A DNA stretch of 64,000 bases from Petunia secreta. Lineage: Eukaryota > Streptophyta > Magnoliopsida > Solanales > Solanaceae. Shown in pieces: positions 60,262 to 64,000 of the stretch. The stretch's first letter is position 1. Each line of letters opens with the position of its first letter. A program made the translations under genes and the position numbers. The notes under the pieces were generated by a model. The model searched no databases. It was given only the letters and a program-made list of their open reading frames with translations, and was not told the origin of the DNA. Location: positions 24,154,001-24,218,000 of the forward strand of contig JARKIP010000011.1 of the NCBI GenBank assembly GCA_029990175.1. The letters are read 5' to 3'.

Positions 60262-63200
60262 TCAAATGTAGTACCTCTTCACTGCATCAGCATTAACAAT
60301 CATTTCAGCCATCGTGCCTTCGATGTCTGTCAAGAATAGAGCACCATTGGGCAACACCTTCTTCACCACATACGGTCCTTGCCAATTTTGAGCAAACTTG
60401 CCCTTCGCTTCTTCCTGATGTGGAAAGATGCGCTTCAAGACTACCTGGCCTTCACTGAATTTGCGTTGGCGCACTTTCTTGTTGTATGCTTTGGCCATTC
60501 TCTTCTGATATAGTTGACCATAACATACTGCATTTAGCCTTTTCTCGTCGATCAAAGCCAATTGTTCCAAGTGGGATTTGACCCATTCAGTATCCTCGAT
60601 CTCAGCTTCAACAATGACTCTCAAGGATGGTATTTCGACTTCTGCCGGAATGACCGCTTCAGTCCCATACACCAGCTCATATGGGGTCGTGCCTATTGAG
60701 GTGCGCACAGTTGTGCGATAACCTAGAAGAGCAAATGGCAACTTCTCATGCCAGTCTCGAGATCCCTCCACCATTTTTCGAAGGATCTTCTTGATGTTTT
60801 TGTTTGCAGCTTCGACCGCGCCATTTTCTTTTGGCCGGTATGGTGTGGAATTTCTATGCACAATTTTGAACCTTTCACATACCTCTCTCATCAAATGACT
60901 GTTCAAATTTGCCCCATTATCAGTGATGATGGCATTGGGGATACCGAATCGGCAAATGATGTTCGAATGAACAAAGTCGACCACAGCTTTCTTGGTTACT
61001 GACTTGAATGTCGCTGCTTCCACCCACTTAGTAAAATAGTCAATGGCGACCAAGATGAATCTATGCCCATTCGATGCCTTTGGCTCTATCGGGCCAATGA
61101 CATCCATTCCCCATGCTGCGAAAGGCCAGGGAGCGGACATTGTGTGGAGCTCTAAGGGAGGTGAATGTATCAGGTCGCCGTGCACTTGACATTGGTGGCA
61201 TTTCCGCACGAACCCTATGCAATCTCGCTCCATGGTGAGCCAGAAATAACCTGCTCTTAAGATCTTCTTGGCTAGCACATAATCATTCATGTGTGGCCCA
61301 CAGATTCCAGAATGCACCTCGTTGAGAATTCTTGAGGCTTCTTGTGCGTCCACACATCTCAACAGTCCCAGATCTGGGGTTCTCTTGTACAACACCCCTC
61401 CACTTAAAAAGAAACCATTTGCAAGGCGGCGGAGGGTTCTTTTCTGATTGCTCTCTGCCAGCGCTGGATACTCTCCATTCTTGATGTAGTTTTTGATGTC
61501 CAGGTACCATGGCTCGCCGTCAAGTTCTTCTTCAACCATGTTACAATAAGCATGTTGATCCCTAACTTGAATCTCGAGAGGATCAATGTGAGTCTGGTCA
61601 GGATGACTAAGCATGGACGCTAATGTAGCCAAAGCGTCTGCCAACTCATTGTGCATTCTTGGGATATGCCTGAATTCAATGGAATCAAACCTTCGGCAAA
61701 GCTCTTCCAGATACTGCTTATACATGATGAGTTTCACGTCTCGAGTTTCCCATTCACCCTTGATTTGATGTACTAGTAGGTCGGAATCTCCAAGCACTAG
61801 TAGTTCTTTGATGTCCATATCTATCGCCATGCGTAGACCCATGATGCAAGCTTCATATTCTGCCGTGTTATTGGTACACCAGAAACGAAGTTGCGCAGCC
61901 GCCGGATAATAGTGACCTGTCGGGGATATGAGAACAGCCCCAATACCATCGCCCTTGGAGTTAGAGGCCCCATCAAAATAGAGCTTCCAATAATGATCGT
62001 CTTCAGAAGGCAACTCCTCAATTGTGCCTACCTCTTCATCAGGAAAGTATGTCTTAAGAGGTTCATACTCATCATCCACTGGATTTTCGGCCAAATGATC
62101 AGCCAAAGCCTGGGCTTTCATTGCAGTTCTGGTGACATAAACTATGTCGAACTCTGTGAGTAACATTTGCCACTTGGCAAGCCTTCCTGTTGGCATAGGC
62201 TTTGAAAAAATGTACTTTAGTGGATCCATCCGGGATATGAGGTAAGTAGTGTATGACAACAAATAATGCCTCAACTTCTGTGCTACCCATGTGAGGGCAC
62301 AACACGTTCTTTCCAGCAAAGTGTACTTGACCTCGTAATCCGTGAACTTCTTGCTCATGTAGTAGATTGCCTGTTCTTTTTTCCCCGTGGCATCATGTTG
62401 CCCCAGTACGCAACCAAATGAATTGTCCATCACCGACAGATAGAGGAACAAAGGTCGTCCTAGCTCTGGCGGGACCAGCACTGGTGGATTTGACAGGTAC
62501 TGCTTGATTTGGTCAAAGGCCGCTTGACACTCCTCAGTCCACTTAACTGCAGCATCTTTCTTTAGCAGCTTGAAGATTGGCTCACACGTGGTGGTGAGCT
62601 GAGCGATGAACCTACTGATGTAGTTCAATCTTCCGAGGAAACTCATAACTTCTTTCTTGTTTTTCGGCGGAGGCAGCTCTTGTATAGCCTTGATCTTTGA
62701 AGGATCCAATTCAATGCCCCGCCTGCTAACAATGAAACCCAACAACTTTCCAGCTGGAACACCGAACGCACATTTGGCCGGGTTCAACTTCAAATTGTAC
62801 CTTCTGAGTCTTTCAAAGAATTTCCTGAGGTCTTTAACATGATCCTCTACTGTTCTTGATTTGATTATCACATCATCTACATACACCTCAATTTCTTTGT
62901 GTATCATATCATGGAAGACAGTTGTCATGGCTCTCATGTACGTTGCCCCAGCGTTCTTCAAGCCGAACGGCATGACCTTGTAACAAAAGGTTCCCCAGGG
63001 CGTGGTGAATGCTGTCTTCTCGGCGTCATCCTCATCCATCAGGATCTGGTGATATCCGGCATAGCAATCCACAAAAGATTGGATCTCGTGTTTAGCACAA
63101 TTGTCTATGAGAATGTGAATGTTAGGCAAAGGAAAATTATCCTTGGGACTGGCCTTGTTCGAATCTCGATAGTCAACACAAATTCTTGTCTTCCCATCTT

Positions 63201-63820
63201 TCTTCGGCACCGGCACAACATTGGCCAACCAAGTGGAATATTGAAGAGATTGTATCACCTTCGCAGATAGCTGCTTCATGATTTCCTCATGGATTTTCTT
63301 GCTCATTTCTGTCTTGAATTTCCTCCGTAGCTGCTTGACCGGAGGGAAACCAGGATTAATTGGCAACTTGTGAACCACCAAATCTGTGCTCAAACCGGGC
63401 ATGTCATCATATGACCAAGCAAACACGTCTCTATAGTCAAACAAGACTTGGACTATGTCATTTTTCACTTTTGGCACAGCGTGCATGCTTATCTTGGTTT
63501 CCCTAACATCGTCAGGGGTTCCCAAATTTATATTTTCCGTGTCATCTAGATTGGGCTTAGGCTTGTTCTCAAACTGTTCTAATTCCCCATTTATTTCACT
63601 CTCAGCTCCCTCCTCATCATATTCTTTCTCAAAAATTTCTTCGGTATCCGTCCTTTCCATATCATCTACCTCCTCAACTGTTACTTCATAATCACTCCAC
63701 CCACCAACATGTATTTCCTCAATTTTTGGTTGATTCATTGAGACCAAGTTAAACTGTGTGTTTAGATCAGGGCGTGATTTCAGCATGCATGTCATGTTAT
63801 TAAGGCCATCAGAAACATAG
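60262..63820 (-). CDS. Retrotransposon pol: reverse transcriptase, two RNase H domains and integrase
   Basis: An uninterrupted frame of 1177 codons runs from an ATG at 63793-63795. The true exon probably starts at 63820, after the acceptor TTTCTTTCTGTAG. Domains in order: reverse transcriptase (residues about 130-400, YVDD at 305-308); a first RNase H near 440-560 with Ser454 where the first catalytic Asp is expected; a second, archaeal-type RNase H (Asp608, then NTAEYEA, GDSDLL and HNELADALA, all acidic residues present); integrase with an HHCC finger and DD35E residues Asp898, Asp959 and Glu995. The double RNase H is diagnostic of the Tat lineage, including Ogre. The frame ends in the usual C terminus and shows no break, so the copy is young. 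Gag and protease lie outside the window. Confidence 0.92.
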
Positions 63821-64000
63821 CTACAGAAAGAAATAAGAAATAAAAATCAGGAAAGTAAAGAGATAGAATAAGGAGACAAGAACATGTCTTGCTTTTCATT
63901 GAATTTGAAAGATAAAAGGGTTTGACATCATAACGAGCAAAATAAATACACTTGGATTACAACCCTTAGAATAACCAAGTATACAGAAAGGATAACAAAA
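63821..64000 (-). other. Predicted 3' part of the Ogre-type pol intron
   Basis: Upstream of the acceptor (on the minus strand) the sequence is AT-rich with stops in all frames. Ogre elements are known to carry an intron separating the protease region from reverse transcriptase. Its donor must lie beyond the window. Confidence 0.6.

Overview
The window is nuclear DNA of a flowering plant, almost certainly Solanaceae. The genes have many short exons with GT..AG introns. The repeats are families I know from nightshades: Au-type SINEs with TTG tails, RTE-type LINE 3' ends, Stowaway and Tourist MITEs, and a Tat/Ogre LTR retrotransposon. I could not pin the genus. By eye I rebuilt four complete protein-coding genes exon by exon; each joined reading frame is an exact multiple of three and ends at a stop.

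Layout: (1) 1-2276 is an AT-rich flank with a decayed coding fragment, a TA microsatellite and a pyrimidine-rich leader. (2) 2332-19456 (+) is a 22-exon gene for a large secreted or membrane glycine-rich protein. (3) 21417-23624 (-) is GatC, a subunit of organellar Glu-tRNA(Gln) amidotransferase. (4) 23856-25270 is a 1.4 kb near-perfect inverted repeat lying 232 bp upstream of the GatC start codon. (5) 26418-43749 (-) is a 19-coding-exon CABIN1-like TPR protein, a plant HIRA histone-chaperone complex component; its introns hold many small transposons. (6) 45459-50982 (-) is LCB1, the regulatory subunit of serine palmitoyltransferase, in 12 exons. (7) 52300-64000 is a transposon nest: a LINE RNase H relic cut by an LTR-like sequence, itself cut by a Tat/Ogre element whose 3' LTR, polypurine tract, 3' noncoding region and intact RT-RNaseH-aRNH-integrase ORF are inside the window. 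Its gag, protease and 5' LTR lie beyond the right edge.

The genes do not form one pathway. GatC serves organellar translation, CABIN1 chromatin, LCB1 sphingolipid synthesis, and the glycine-rich protein has no settled function. From memory, the Arabidopsis homologues of the first three lie close together on chromosome 4 (At4g32920, At4g32915, At4g32820), so this looks like an old microsyntenic block expanded here by repeats.

The points most worth following are the fold-back element beside the GatC promoter, the Ogre-type element with its predicted intron acceptor, degenerate first RNase H and duplicated polypurine-tract module, a composite insertion bounded by a 17-bp direct repeat inside CABIN1 intron 6, and a GC-rich hAT-like element in the last CABIN1 intron. 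I see no convincing wholly new protein system; the unusual signals are structural.
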